Of a stretch of 64,000 bases of DNA, positions 33,742 through 42,359 are shown piece by piece. The stretch comes from CAXXOK01 sp963675365 (GTDB lineage: Bacteria; Bacillota; Clostridia; Christensenellales; Aristaeellaceae), in contig CAXXVA010000001.1 in the NCBI GenBank assembly GCA_963675365.2, positions 744,001 to 808,000 on the forward strand, written 5' to 3'. The notes beneath the pieces are model-generated. The model was given only the letters and a program-made list of their open reading frames with translations. It had not been told where the DNA came from and did not search any database. How positions within the stretch are numbered: position 1 is the first letter of the stretch; each line of letters starts with the position of its first letter. The position numbers and the translations under genes were made by a program.

Positions 33742-35464
33742 GCGATTCCCTCCCCCTGCTGAGGAGCGCCGTCAGCTCTTTGCCGCTGACGGCCGACAGC
33801 CGGTCCTGCGCGGCCATAATGGCCGTATCTCCCGCGGGCGACATGACGAACGACCCGCCCGTATGCGTATAGATCACCTTGCCCGCGGGCAAATGCCGCG
33901 TGGCGACGATGCAGCTGTTTCCCTGCGGCGTGGAAAAGCCCAGAAACCCGTTGCCGCTTATATATTCGATCGCAGAGCCTTCCGGGAGCCGAAAGCGGCT
34001 TACGATGTTCAACTGCGGATCAAAGCACGCGCCTTTGCCGCTTTGCGACATCACAGCGATCCGATCGCCGCCCGCCATGCAATCACAAATCGTATCGGCC
34101 ATCGGCGCCGGGAAATCGATCACCTTCAGCGGCCCCTTTTCAATAAAGTAAAGCCTCCGCTCACCCACCGCCACGGCATGATCCGTAAACTCTCTGAGCA
34201 ATAAAATCCTGTCCTTGAGGTCCGCCGTATCCAGGTACTGCCCCTGCCGGTACAAATGCAGCTTCTGTTCCATATCGGCCGCCAGAATAAACTGCCCGAG
34301 CGGTGCCGTTTTAAAAAGCCCCGCCCGATGATGCAGAATACGCTTGGCCTCGCCTTCAAACCCTGCGCGGAACGCGTCGCCGTCCCAATAGCCGATCACC
34401 AAAGTTTCGCCTTCGAACCAGCCGTCCGCGGGAATGGCATGCTTATCGGCCAAAACGTACGTCCACTGTCCGTCCGCTTTGATCCAGATCACCCTGCCGT
34501 CCCAAAGCAGCAGCGCGATGTTTCCGCCCCGGACGATCATGGATTTCAGCTTCCAGTCTTCAAACCCGTCCACGGGCAGCGGCTGCGCCGTGCCGTCCGT
34601 GGAAAGCCAGACGACCTTGTCGCGCGTGACGACCACCGCCGACCGCCCCGTTTCAAAAAACCGGATGCGCCCGTCCGCGTGCTCCCACTGCACCGTATCG
34701 CCGCCCAGAAGCGCCTGCGCGTTTTCGCTGACGACCTCATAGGGTTCGCTCTGCGCGGCCTCGGCAAAGGACGAATACGCCTTGAGCCGGTGGCTGCCGA
34801 CGTTGCTGAAGGAGACGTCCTCGTAGGTGGCGACGCCGTTTACGAGCCTGGCATGCAGCGTGCCGCTCACCGCGCCGCCCTCGCTTTCCAACCAGACTTC
34901 CCCGTCCTGCTTCAGGCTCCGGCCGGTATCGTCCGTCAGGGCCACCTTGATCAGCGGCAGGGTGTTGCCGACAAAAATGCGCTGCGGCTCACCCAGGAAC
35001 TTCAGCTTCACGGCGCCGTGCTTGGACTCAAGCCCCAGGCCGTTGCAGATCTTGGAAAACCAGCGGGGATCGTCGATGTTGTGATAATTCAGCAGTTCCA
35101 TTTCCGAGGGAATGACCGCGTTTTTATGGATCAGTACGGGATGCAGCTTGCCGCCGGTTCCGTTGATGTCCTTGACGAGCGCTTTGGAATACTCAAATTT
35201 GCAGAACTCGCGGGCAGCGTAGCCTTCGGAAATCGCGAAAACAAACTGCGCGCTGGCGTCCAGCACCCGGGACAGCACGCTTAAAAAATTCTCCCCGGAC
35301 GGCATGCCCGTTTCCTCGTCCATATCAAAGAAAATCACGGGCGGTTTCCCGTCGGATTTCTTCACACAGTTGGACAGGGGCATAAACAGGTTCTGATATA
35401 CCCAGTCATACTCGGTTCTGGCATAACTGATGAAGATATCATATTTTGTCTCGGCGTACGGCAT
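33734..35464 (-). CDS. TIR domain - Ig-like - beta-propeller protein
   Basis: This is a 576-residue protein. Residues 6-145 form a TIR domain with YDIFISYART (A-strand/BB-loop side), FFDMDEETG, FVFAISEGY and REFCKFEYSKAL, in which E91 occupies the position of the catalytic Glu of NAD-cleaving TIRs. About 150-250 is an Ig/invasin-like beta domain (FVGNTLPLIKVALTDDTGR, LVNGVATYEDVSFSNVGSHR). About 255-560 is a series of WD/YVTN-like blades (WLSTDGTAQPLPVDGFEDW, IALLLWDGRVIWIKADGQW). It is likely an NADase or signalling effector whose beta regions bind partners. ATG 35464 follows AAAGGAG; it lies 25 bp after the 72-residue gene and overlaps the giant TPR gene. Confidence 0.82.
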   Translation of the reverse strand: MPYAETKYDIFISYARTEYDWVYQNLFMPLSNCVKKSDGKPPVIFFDMDEETGMPSGENFLSVLSRVLDASAQFVFAISEGYAAREFCKFEYSKALVKDINGTGGKLHPVLIHKNAVIPSEMELLNYHNIDDPRWFSKICNGLGLESKHGAVKLKFLGEPQRIFVGNTLPLIKVALTDDTGRSLKQDGEVWLESEGGAVSGTLHARLVNGVATYEDVSFSNVGSHRLKAYSSFAEAAQSEPYEVVSENAQALLGGDTVQWEHADGRIRFFETGRSAVVVTRDKVVWLSTDGTAQPLPVDGFEDWKLKSMIVRGGNIALLLWDGRVIWIKADGQWTYVLADKHAIPADGWFEGETLVIGYWDGDAFRAGFEGEAKRILHHRAGLFKTAPLGQFILAADMEQKLHLYRQGQYLDTADLKDRILLLREFTDHAVAVGERRLYFIEKGPLKVIDFPAPMADTICDCMAGGDRIAVMSQSGKGACFDPQLNIVSRFRLPEGSAIEYISGNGFLGFSTPQGNSCIVATRHLPAGKVIYTHTGGSFVMSPAGDTAIMAAQDRLSAVSGKELTALLSRGRESHA

Positions 35465-35489
35465 CCCATTACTCCTTTGGTCTCTGCGC

Positions 35490-35708
35490 TTATTCCGCCT
35501 GTTGGCCGGCGTCGGGCTGCGCTTGACCGCGCACGAACTCGCACGCGTACTTCGTCGCCTCGTAAATGCTCTTCTGGCTGATGCGCGCAATAAAGCGCAC
35601 GGACTTCGCGATGCTGATCAACGTGCCGGTTTGGTCAAAATCCGCTTTGGGTTCTTTATGGAACGCGTCCAAGTTCTGCGTAAACGGATGCAGATTGTAT
35701 TTCTTCAT
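35490..35708 (-). CDS. 72-residue protein between TPR-zinc-ribbon and TIR genes
   Basis: This small protein starts directly after the preceding stop (TAA then ATG at 35708) and ends 25 bp before the TIR gene, so its place in the operon is solid. The sequence is basic, Phe/Lys-rich and mostly helical (SIAKSVRFIARISQKSIYEA, TKYACEFVRGQ), with no signal peptide. I recognise no family. Possibilities are a regulator or chaperone subunit of the TIR protein, or an antitoxin-like partner; neither is supported by a motif. Confidence 0.65.
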   Translation of the reverse strand: MKKYNLHPFTQNLDAFHKEPKADFDQTGTLISIAKSVRFIARISQKSIYEATKYACEFVRGQAQPDAGQQAE

Positions 35709-37529
35709 TTATGCAAGATCCTCCGGCCTGTCGATCGAACCATGGGCGGTGAATTTACCAGCCGTATCCTCCGCGGGCGCGGGCGCAACGCTGTCTTCCT
35801 GTAAAAGCAGTTCGCTAGACAAATCCATGACCTTGTGCTCGTCGTCTTCCATCGCGGCGATTTTCTGCCGAATCTGCGTTGTGATCTCCTCGATGTTTTT
35901 AAGCGACTCCTTGATCTCCGCTTCGTCGTATTCCGTGTCCTTGGGCTTGTTCTGCATGAATTTCTCCACGCGCTCTTTCATCAGCAGGCCGCGTTTTTGC
36001 AAAAGCGAGATGGACGGTTCCGTCTGCGTTTGCTCCACGGAAACCTCGCGGCTTTCGTTCCACTTGATAAACACGCTGTTTTGATTGAGTTTCTCCAACA
36101 GCGCCTGGCGGTACTGCAGCGGGATATCGGTGTCGGTCATGTATTTTTCCAGCATTTCCAGATACTCTTTCACCACGTTTTTACTGCGCTCGCCGCGGAT
36201 GCGCTTTTCCTGGATCAGGTTTTGGATCTCTGAATGCTCCACGCCCTCAAACTTTTCAAGCGTTTCGATCGCCTTGTCCTTCTCCTCCTGCGTATCGCCC
36301 GCGAAGTAGTCAAACAGCGAGATCGCGATTTGCGCCAGAAGCTCGTCGGGATCGATCTCCAAAACGTCGTTGATGCGGCGGCGGTATTCCTGCCGCTGGG
36401 CGTCAGTCAACCCGCTGCCCTTTCCGCTGTGCACCATCCGGAATAAAAAGGACTGCGAATATAAAAGCAGTACGTTGAGCAATAAAAGCTCGGGCTCCTG
36501 CAACAGCCGTTTGGCGTTCTTTTTTTCTTCCTCCGTGGCGTTTTTGCAGGGCTCCGCCTGGAAGCGGACGCCGCAGCTGCGGCAGCTCAGATATGCGGTA
36601 TCCTCCGTTTCGGGGGTAGAAAACACCTTCGAACACCCGCTGCACCGCACCAGCATCCGCTTTTTGACCGCCTGACCGTTTTTCTTCAGTTCCGATAAAA
36701 TCTCGCTGAGATCCGCGTCGATATCCGGGGTTTCTTCCTCGACCCAGGTGCACAGCGCCAAGCCGATTTTAGCTTCGACGCCGCCCTTGCCGGACAATTC
36801 GCCGGCAACGGCGTTTTGGAAAGCGTCCCTGGCCTTTTCGATGTTGCCATCCTGCAGCGCGCGCAGGCCCAGCAAGGTCTGCTGGTTGGAGATCCCGGCG
36901 GGAATGTATTGCTGGTATTCCCCGATTTCCTTCACTTTGATGAAAAAGCCGATCGCGTCGGCGGTTTCGTTGCTGTTCCAGTGTTTCACCGCGATATGCA
37001 GGCACGCAAAGGCGTACAGCTTTCCGGCTTCTCCGAAGTTTCGCAGTTTTTGTTTCCGGTCCTGGTACAGCCTGGCGGCCTCGTCGTATTTTTCCAGATG
37101 AACCTGCGTGTACAACAGCAAATACAAAACGTCGGGGTCGTCGCTGTCTTTGGCCTGCATTTCCTCCAGGCGGAGATACGCCTTTTCGTAGTCCTCCATG
37201 CGCGTATACGCGTAGGCAAGCAGGTAGGAAGCGTACTCCGCGTCGGCGCGGCGCAGGCCCTTTTTCAGCGCCGTAAGCAGCAGTTCAACCGCCATGCCGA
37301 ACTGCTCGTTCTGGTTCTTGCGCAGCAGCTTATCCGCCTTTTTGAGGCCCTTGCGCTTTCGCCTGGGAAGGACGACCGCCGCAAAGAAGAGGAAGAGTAC
37401 GACCAGTACGATCAGCGCGCCGATGATGATCAGCGAGATATCGTTAAATCCGAGCTCCCGTAGGCTGTCAAGCCACGAGCTCACCGTACTTCGCGCGGTA
37501 TCCCACCATGAAACAAGAAATTCTGGCAT
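35709..37529 (-). CDS. Membrane-anchored TPR protein with zinc ribbon
   Basis: This 606-residue protein has one transmembrane helix near the N-terminus (about 27-49, DISLIIIGALIVLVVLFLFF), followed by a basic stop-transfer PRRKRK, so the bulk should be cytoplasmic. TPR motifs cover about 60-250 (AEYASYLLAYAYTRMEDYEK, PDVLYLLLYTQVHLEKYDEA, IEKARDAFQNAVAGEL). Around 295-330 two CxxC pairs (RCSGCSKVF, SCRSCGVRF) form a zinc ribbon. The rest is charged coiled coil. It would tether the complex to the membrane. ATG at 37529 follows GGAGAGAAGCA. It lies 22 bp after the pseudokinase gene and is immediately followed by the small 72-residue gene. Confidence 0.8.
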   Translation of the reverse strand: MPEFLVSWWDTARSTVSSWLDSLRELGFNDISLIIIGALIVLVVLFLFFAAVVLPRRKRKGLKKADKLLRKNQNEQFGMAVELLLTALKKGLRRADAEYASYLLAYAYTRMEDYEKAYLRLEEMQAKDSDDPDVLYLLLYTQVHLEKYDEAARLYQDRKQKLRNFGEAGKLYAFACLHIAVKHWNSNETADAIGFFIKVKEIGEYQQYIPAGISNQQTLLGLRALQDGNIEKARDAFQNAVAGELSGKGGVEAKIGLALCTWVEEETPDIDADLSEILSELKKNGQAVKKRMLVRCSGCSKVFSTPETEDTAYLSCRSCGVRFQAEPCKNATEEEKKNAKRLLQEPELLLLNVLLLYSQSFLFRMVHSGKGSGLTDAQRQEYRRRINDVLEIDPDELLAQIAISLFDYFAGDTQEEKDKAIETLEKFEGVEHSEIQNLIQEKRIRGERSKNVVKEYLEMLEKYMTDTDIPLQYRQALLEKLNQNSVFIKWNESREVSVEQTQTEPSISLLQKRGLLMKERVEKFMQNKPKDTEYDEAEIKESLKNIEEITTQIRQKIAAMEDDEHKVMDLSSELLLQEDSVAPAPAEDTAGKFTAHGSIDRPEDLA

Positions 37530-37551
37530 TGCTTCTCTCCTCAGTTTTCAG

Positions 37552-39078
37552 TTACCGAAGATATTTTTCCTCAATCGCGGTCATTTGCAGTCCCAGCCTG
37601 TGGACTTCCGCGGGCGGGGCCAACTGATGCTCGCGGGCGGCGGTGATCGCGATTTTCATACGGTGCAGATGCTCGGTCACCGACGGGTCCTTCGCCTGCG
37701 CCAGGACTTCCAGGAATAAAACGCCAAGCCGCACCGTGTAAAAATCCATCTGCATATGCGAGATTTCCGGATACTCCTCTTTGAGGAATTCCATCAGGGT
37801 TCTGGGCGGAATCTCTCTGCCGTTTTCCTTGCGCCACACGAGGTACCCGGCCATTTGCAGCGCGTGCCGGGCCGCGGGCCGCAGCGCTTTGTAATCGCGC
37901 CACAGCAGCGTGTGATAGTAGGCGTCGGCGTTTTCGTTTGACAGCATGGTGCTTTGCAGCGTTTGATCGCCCTGCACGCCGCCGGCCAGCAGTGCAAACT
38001 GTTTGCCAGCCGCCTTGCCGCGCGGATTGAGCGCATACGCCTTTTCACAGGCGTCCGCCGCCTGGATGATATTGCCCGTCTCCGCATGAATTTCAGCCGC
38101 CGTCAGCAGCAGCTGTTCATCCTCGTGCTTGCTGAGCATATCGGTGATGGCCAGCAGCGCCTGATCTTTGGACGCGCTTTGCCTAAGCTCCGCGATTACC
38201 TTCTGCGGCTGCAGTTTTTGGATATACTCGCCAAGCACCTGCTGCAGATCTTTCAGATTGTGATGGCTGCGCTTTTCCGGCTTGTGCGCCGACATCGCGC
38301 GGGCAAGCTCGATCACCGTTTTGCTGGCCTGAACCGCCGCAATCCACGACGGGATTTTAAGCTCCGTGAGTTCCGGCTGCAGAAGGCCCAGCACCGCTTT
38401 TTCTAGCAGCGCGGGCATGTCCTGCAGGGGAGGCAGATGGTAAAAGCAGCGCAGCAGCAGTATGCCGAACGCGTAGCGGTGCATATCCTCCGGGCTGACG
38501 CCGGCAATGCTCATTTTGCCCAGGGCTTCCGGCGGAACGGCGTAAATCATCTCCGGGCTTTGGTGGAGCAGCGAAAGCAGATCCGGCTGATAGGAAAGCG
38601 CGGCGCACGGCAAAAGCAACACCGCGTCTCCCGCCGCGACCATATCATAGGGCGAAAGCAGCGCGGGCAGAACCCCGTCACGCTGCCATTGCGGATAGGC
38701 TTGGCACAGGTGTGCCAAAGCCGCAATGTTGCCGGATATTACGTTCTGCCTGAGCACGTCTCCCAGCGCCCTGCCCGAGCCGGCGGCCTGATAACGCAGC
38801 ACGAAGTAATTCAGGGAATTCTTTTCGCAGTACGCCGTACCCGCGCTTGTTACGGGAACGCAGCCGTCCAGCTGTTTCCCCTCCATGTCCTGCAGGATTT
38901 TTCTGGACGAAGCGTTCATCTGCCCGTCCATCAGAATGACGCGGTAAAAACACCCCGGCGTCTGGTCTGTATAAACGGCGCCGAAAAACGTGGCTCCGCA
39001 ATAGGCAAGCCCCGTATATTGCGCGCCGCCGTCGCACTGCAGATCCAGCGAATCAGGATGTCCTGTTCCTGGCGTCAT
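37552..39078 (-). CDS. Pseudokinase-like domain fused to TPR-like repeats
   Basis: This is a 508-residue cytoplasmic protein. The first about 250 residues have the outline of a Ser/Thr kinase without its catalytic residues: a strand like CFYRVILMDG (beta3), a segment DGVLPALLSPYDMV where the HRD/catalytic loop belongs, AVLLLPCAAL where DFG belongs, IYAVPPEAL like the APE motif, and DMHRYAFGILLLRCFYHLPP like the F-helix DxxAxGxxL. No HRD Asp and no DFG are seen, hence pseudokinase; this is my pattern reading and needs structure prediction. Residues about 320-500 are TPR-like (LLLTAAEIHAETGNIIQAAD). ATG at 39078 lies inside the Hsp70 gene end (26-bp overlap) with GGAGG at 9 bases. Confidence 0.7.
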   Translation of the reverse strand: MTPGTGHPDSLDLQCDGGAQYTGLAYCGATFFGAVYTDQTPGCFYRVILMDGQMNASSRKILQDMEGKQLDGCVPVTSAGTAYCEKNSLNYFVLRYQAAGSGRALGDVLRQNVISGNIAALAHLCQAYPQWQRDGVLPALLSPYDMVAAGDAVLLLPCAALSYQPDLLSLLHQSPEMIYAVPPEALGKMSIAGVSPEDMHRYAFGILLLRCFYHLPPLQDMPALLEKAVLGLLQPELTELKIPSWIAAVQASKTVIELARAMSAHKPEKRSHHNLKDLQQVLGEYIQKLQPQKVIAELRQSASKDQALLAITDMLSKHEDEQLLLTAAEIHAETGNIIQAADACEKAYALNPRGKAAGKQFALLAGGVQGDQTLQSTMLSNENADAYYHTLLWRDYKALRPAARHALQMAGYLVWRKENGREIPPRTLMEFLKEEYPEISHMQMDFYTVRLGVLFLEVLAQAKDPSVTEHLHRMKIAITAAREHQLAPPAEVHRLGLQMTAIEEKYLR

Positions 39079-41080
39079 GATACAGATCCTCCATCTCGTC
39101 GCTTGCCGCGGCGATATCGTCAAAATCCTTGCCTTCCATCACAGCTTTGGCAAACTCGTTGTACGCCGCGATCAGCTCGTCAGGCGCGTTTCCGGCCAGA
39201 ATGAGTTTTTTCACGCGCCTGTTGACGCCCGCAAACTCAGGATCAAGCACAACGTCTTCGGGGAGTTCCGTCATGGTGATCCCGGTCGGCTTTGCGGCCG
39301 GCTGCTCCGCTGCGGGCGCGGCCGCATCCTGCGGCTTTTCCGCTTCCGGCGCATTGTCGGGCTGCGGCGCGGACTGCGGTGCGGACTGCTTGGGCAGCAC
39401 CACGCCGATGCCGGCGTTGAACAGCTTCAGCAGATTCCCCCGCTTCAATTCCATAGCCATCGTTCCGCCGACGCCCGTAGCTTGCATCAGCTTGTCCTCG
39501 TATACCTTGTTTTCGTTGATATGCAGAATCTTCACGTATAAAAGCCCGTTGGCGTCCAGCGAAAACGTAACGGAAAACCGGTGTTCGCCGCGCGGTTTGG
39601 GATCCAGCCCGTCGATAACCAGCGTACCGATCAGCACGTTTTCATACGGGTATTTCCCTTCTCCCTGATAGATGTTGACGGGAATCTTATCCACGGGCCC
39701 GGGATTGGTATAATCGTCCTTGGTCACCGACGTGGGAATATTGGTGGCCTGATGGATGAGTTTCTGCACCACTTCCTGATTGGTCGTCTGATCCTGCACG
39801 CCGACGCCGAGGGAATGCTCGGTGATGCCCCAGATATCGGGCAGATCCTCCAGGTCGGGGTCGTCGTTCGCCACGGCGATGATATTGGTTTCGTGAATAT
39901 CGAAGTCGCCTTTCCCCGGCACCATTTTGTTGCCGAGGATGGCCGCGCCCTTGGCAACGACGGTATCGGGATTCAAATCGGACCGGACGAAATCTTCATC
40001 ACGTCCGAAATACGTCAGGAGCTTCTCCTTGACCAACGGAATTTTGCTGGAACCGCCCACCAGCAAAATCGCGTCGATGGTCTCCTTGGTAATGGTTTCA
40101 TCCTTTGTTCCGGCGATACGGATCGCGTCTTCGACGTTCGTCAGCGTCATGTCCAGCAGATCGGAGATCAGCTCCTCAAACTCGGTACGCTTAAGCGTGA
40201 TGGATTCCTGGGTTTCCGTGCTGAATTCCGGCAGGTTGGCGACGGCTTCATCCGCCACACTCACGCCTTTTTTCAGCATTTCAGCGTGGATTTTCAGCTG
40301 GGCTTTGCGCACCGGGTTGTTTTTGATTTCGACGCCGTTTTTCTCCAGTTTTTCAATGGCCCAGTCGACGACGCGGTTGTCAAAATCGGCGCCGCCAAGG
40401 TGCGCGTTGCCCGACGTGGCGACCACGGTAATGACCGTGTCTTCCACGGTGATGATGGAGACGTCGAACGTACCGCCACCCAAATCGTATACCAGATAGG
40501 TTTTTTTGCCGTCTTCAAAGTTGCTCAGGCCGTAGGATATAGCCGCGGCCGTGGGTTCGGGCACGAGCTGCAGCGGGCGCAGGCCGGCCAGCATCGCCGC
40601 TTCCTTCGTGGCCTTTTTCTGCTGTTCGGTAAAATACGCCGGCACGGTGATCACCGCGTCGTGGATGCTTTCGCCGATATTCGTCTCAGCGATTCTCTTC
40701 ATCTCCATCAGCACCAGCGCGCTGATCTCCTGGGGCAGGTACTTGGTCTTGTTGCAGCTGACATACAGGGGCATCCCCGCCTCGCTTTCGCTCAGGCCGA
40801 GTTTTTCACAGCTTTCCTTCGTCAGCACCTCGCCCATGCTGCGCTTGACTTCCATGATCGTATCGTCGGGCGCTTTGACAAAGTTTTCCTTTGCGATCTT
40901 GCCGACGACCACGCAGGTTTCGTTGTTTGCCGCGTTTTGCATAAAGCTGACGACGGACGGCACGCTTTCGTCCCCCGCTTCATTTGGCAGAATCTTGGGT
41001 TCGTACTCGTCCTTATCGTACGTGGCGACGGCGCTGTATGTGGTTCCCAGATCGATTCCGATTACCTTATGATAGGCCAT
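39053..41080 (-). CDS. Hsp70 (DnaK-like) paralogue
   Basis: This 675-residue chaperone ATPase has the Hsp70 nucleotide-binding domain complete: IGIDLGTTYSAVA (phosphate 1), AVITVPAYFTEQQKKA, VPEPTAAAISYGL, YDLGGGTFDVSII (phosphate 2) and ILLVGGSSKIPLV (adenosine). The substrate-binding domain (about 390-560) is recognisable (GITEHSLGVGVQ, IYQGEGKYPYEN) but diverged, and a Pro/Ala/Gln-rich linker (about 560-595) replaces part of the normal lid. It is not the housekeeping DnaK, judged by neighbours and by the C-terminus. ATG 41080 follows GGAG at 10 bases; the GrpE-like gene is 24 bp upstream. No DnaJ is encoded in the operon. Confidence 0.92.
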   Translation of the reverse strand: MAYHKVIGIDLGTTYSAVATYDKDEYEPKILPNEAGDESVPSVVSFMQNAANNETCVVVGKIAKENFVKAPDDTIMEVKRSMGEVLTKESCEKLGLSESEAGMPLYVSCNKTKYLPQEISALVLMEMKRIAETNIGESIHDAVITVPAYFTEQQKKATKEAAMLAGLRPLQLVPEPTAAAISYGLSNFEDGKKTYLVYDLGGGTFDVSIITVEDTVITVVATSGNAHLGGADFDNRVVDWAIEKLEKNGVEIKNNPVRKAQLKIHAEMLKKGVSVADEAVANLPEFSTETQESITLKRTEFEELISDLLDMTLTNVEDAIRIAGTKDETITKETIDAILLVGGSSKIPLVKEKLLTYFGRDEDFVRSDLNPDTVVAKGAAILGNKMVPGKGDFDIHETNIIAVANDDPDLEDLPDIWGITEHSLGVGVQDQTTNQEVVQKLIHQATNIPTSVTKDDYTNPGPVDKIPVNIYQGEGKYPYENVLIGTLVIDGLDPKPRGEHRFSVTFSLDANGLLYVKILHINENKVYEDKLMQATGVGGTMAMELKRGNLLKLFNAGIGVVLPKQSAPQSAPQPDNAPEAEKPQDAAAPAAEQPAAKPTGITMTELPEDVVLDPEFAGVNRRVKKLILAGNAPDELIAAYNEFAKAVMEGKDFDDIAAASDEMEDLYHDARNRTS

Positions 41081-41104
41081 AGCTGACAATCTCCTTTTCT
41101 GTGA

Positions 41105-41635
41105 CTATTTTCCAAGAATAACGCTTGCGGTGCGCACGACGATGGTTTTGTTCATATAGCCGCTGGTCACGACGCGGACAACCGCGTCTTTCTCTCCGTC
41201 CACCTGGCTTAAGCAATGCATGCGAGCGGGATCGAACGGCTCCCCCTCGGAAACGGCGTACCGCGTATAGCCCATGCTGCCGATCGCCGCAAGCAGCGTG
41301 GAGATTACGCTTTCCAGCTGCCGCTTGTACTGCGCGTCCTTCGCCTCGTCCAACTGTGCGTGCGTAATCTCCAACTGGTCCAGCTTCTGCACGATCAGCT
41401 GAAAGGCGTGCGAAAAGGCCGTGTTGACTTTGTCGCCCGCCATCTGCGTTTTGAACAGGCGGAAATCCCGGCTCAGATCTTCAAGCGCTGTCGCCTGCAG
41501 ATCCAGTTTGTCCTGCGTTTTTTTGAACTGCTGGAAAACGCCGGACATATCCTCCGCCAGTTCTTCCAGCAATTCGGCGCTGGATTTGAGCGCCTCCTGT
41601 ATGGGCTCCAGATTTTTCAAATCAGTCTCCGCCAT
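41105..41635 (-). CDS. GrpE-like nucleotide exchange factor
   Basis: This is a 176-residue protein with an N-terminal long coiled coil (about 10-110, QFKKTQDKLDLQATALEDLS). The C-terminal beta part reads EGEPFDPARMHC and SGYMNKTIVVRTASVILGK. These match the spacing of the GrpE beta-wing (G-x-x-FDP, GY...RPA.V.V) although overall similarity is low. It would promote ADP release from the adjacent Hsp70. The dedicated GrpE/Hsp70 pairing suggests a private chaperone machine separate from the housekeeping set. Confidence 0.75.
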   Translation of the reverse strand: MAETDLKNLEPIQEALKSSAELLEELAEDMSGVFQQFKKTQDKLDLQATALEDLSRDFRLFKTQMAGDKVNTAFSHAFQLIVQKLDQLEITHAQLDEAKDAQYKRQLESVISTLLAAIGSMGYTRYAVSEGEPFDPARMHCLSQVDGEKDAVVRVVTSGYMNKTIVVRTASVILGK

Positions 41636-41685
41636 TTCGCATGCCGCTTCTTTCCTGCCCGGATCGCGTTCATGATACGCGCGGA

Positions 41686-42297
41686 TCAGGCATCGTCGAG
41701 TAGTTTATGATAGGTATATTCCCCTGTGAAATCGGTTCGGGTCAGATCGCTTGGGTGGTAAACGGTCTCCGCGCTTTTTTCCATCGCGGCAAGTATGTCC
41801 CTGCGGATCAGCATCAGCGTTTCCATGGCGTCGGCCGGTACGCCGGACGCCTTATCTTCAAATTTCAGCATCGCAAACGGCGCGTTGTCATCATCATAGG
41901 CAACGCGCTCGTCATGCCTGGCGAATACCATCTCGCCGCTTGTTTCCAGTTCTTTTTCAAGCCGCCGCTTCTTCTGCAGCAATTCCAAAAGCTGCGGAGA
42001 CTGCTTTTTGGCTTTCTCCAGCAGTGTTTCATATTGTTTTTCGTCGTATTCCCGGCGCTTGTCCATGGCGTCCTGCAATTTGGAAAGCCCCGGAAACGGA
42101 GCAAACAAATCCTCCATCTCCGCATGGAGAGCCGCAAGCGCCGCTTGAGCCGTTTTCTTTTTATACTCGGCTGCCAGCGCGATATCGCTGCCGCTGGCGG
42201 CAGGGGTCAGCATCAGCGCGCTATACTTAGTCGTTTGCGCACTTTGGTACTCAATCGCGGCCGTGCCGATATGTTTGTTAGAGCCCTGAAGGGGCAT
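41686..42297 (-). CDS. Coiled-coil protein, first gene of the Hsp70/TIR operon
   Basis: This 203-residue soluble protein has a central coiled coil (about 70-125, EYDEKQYETLLEKAKKQSPQ, LEKELETSGEM). The N-terminus (MPLQGSNKHIGTAAIEYQS) is polar and not a signal peptide. No recognised domain. ATG at 42297 is chosen because AAAAGGAG lies 6 bases upstream; the frame extends past the promoter otherwise. It precedes the GrpE-like gene by 50 bp and is nearest to the promoter, so it may be the most abundant product. It could be an adaptor of the Hsp70 pair; this is inference. Confidence 0.72.
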   Translation of the reverse strand: MPLQGSNKHIGTAAIEYQSAQTTKYSALMLTPAASGSDIALAAEYKKKTAQAALAALHAEMEDLFAPFPGLSKLQDAMDKRREYDEKQYETLLEKAKKQSPQLLELLQKKRRLEKELETSGEMVFARHDERVAYDDDNAPFAMLKFEDKASGVPADAMETLMLIRRDILAAMEKSAETVYHPSDLTRTDFTGEYTYHKLLDDA

Positions 42298-42359
42298 GTG
42301 AACTCCTTTTGCATATATGCCGAATCTTTTATATGCACATGTTAGAAATTTCACTTCAA

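Noticed and set aside
39581..41086. 500-codon open frame on the plus strand opposite the Hsp70 gene
   Set aside because: Antisense shadow; the minus-strand product has every Hsp70 motif, the plus frame has none and is rich in implausible His/Arg strings.
25930..42297. Reading the operon as an integrated mobile or phage element
   Set aside because: No integrase, transposase, att-like direct repeats or tRNA border; flanks are ordinary genes.
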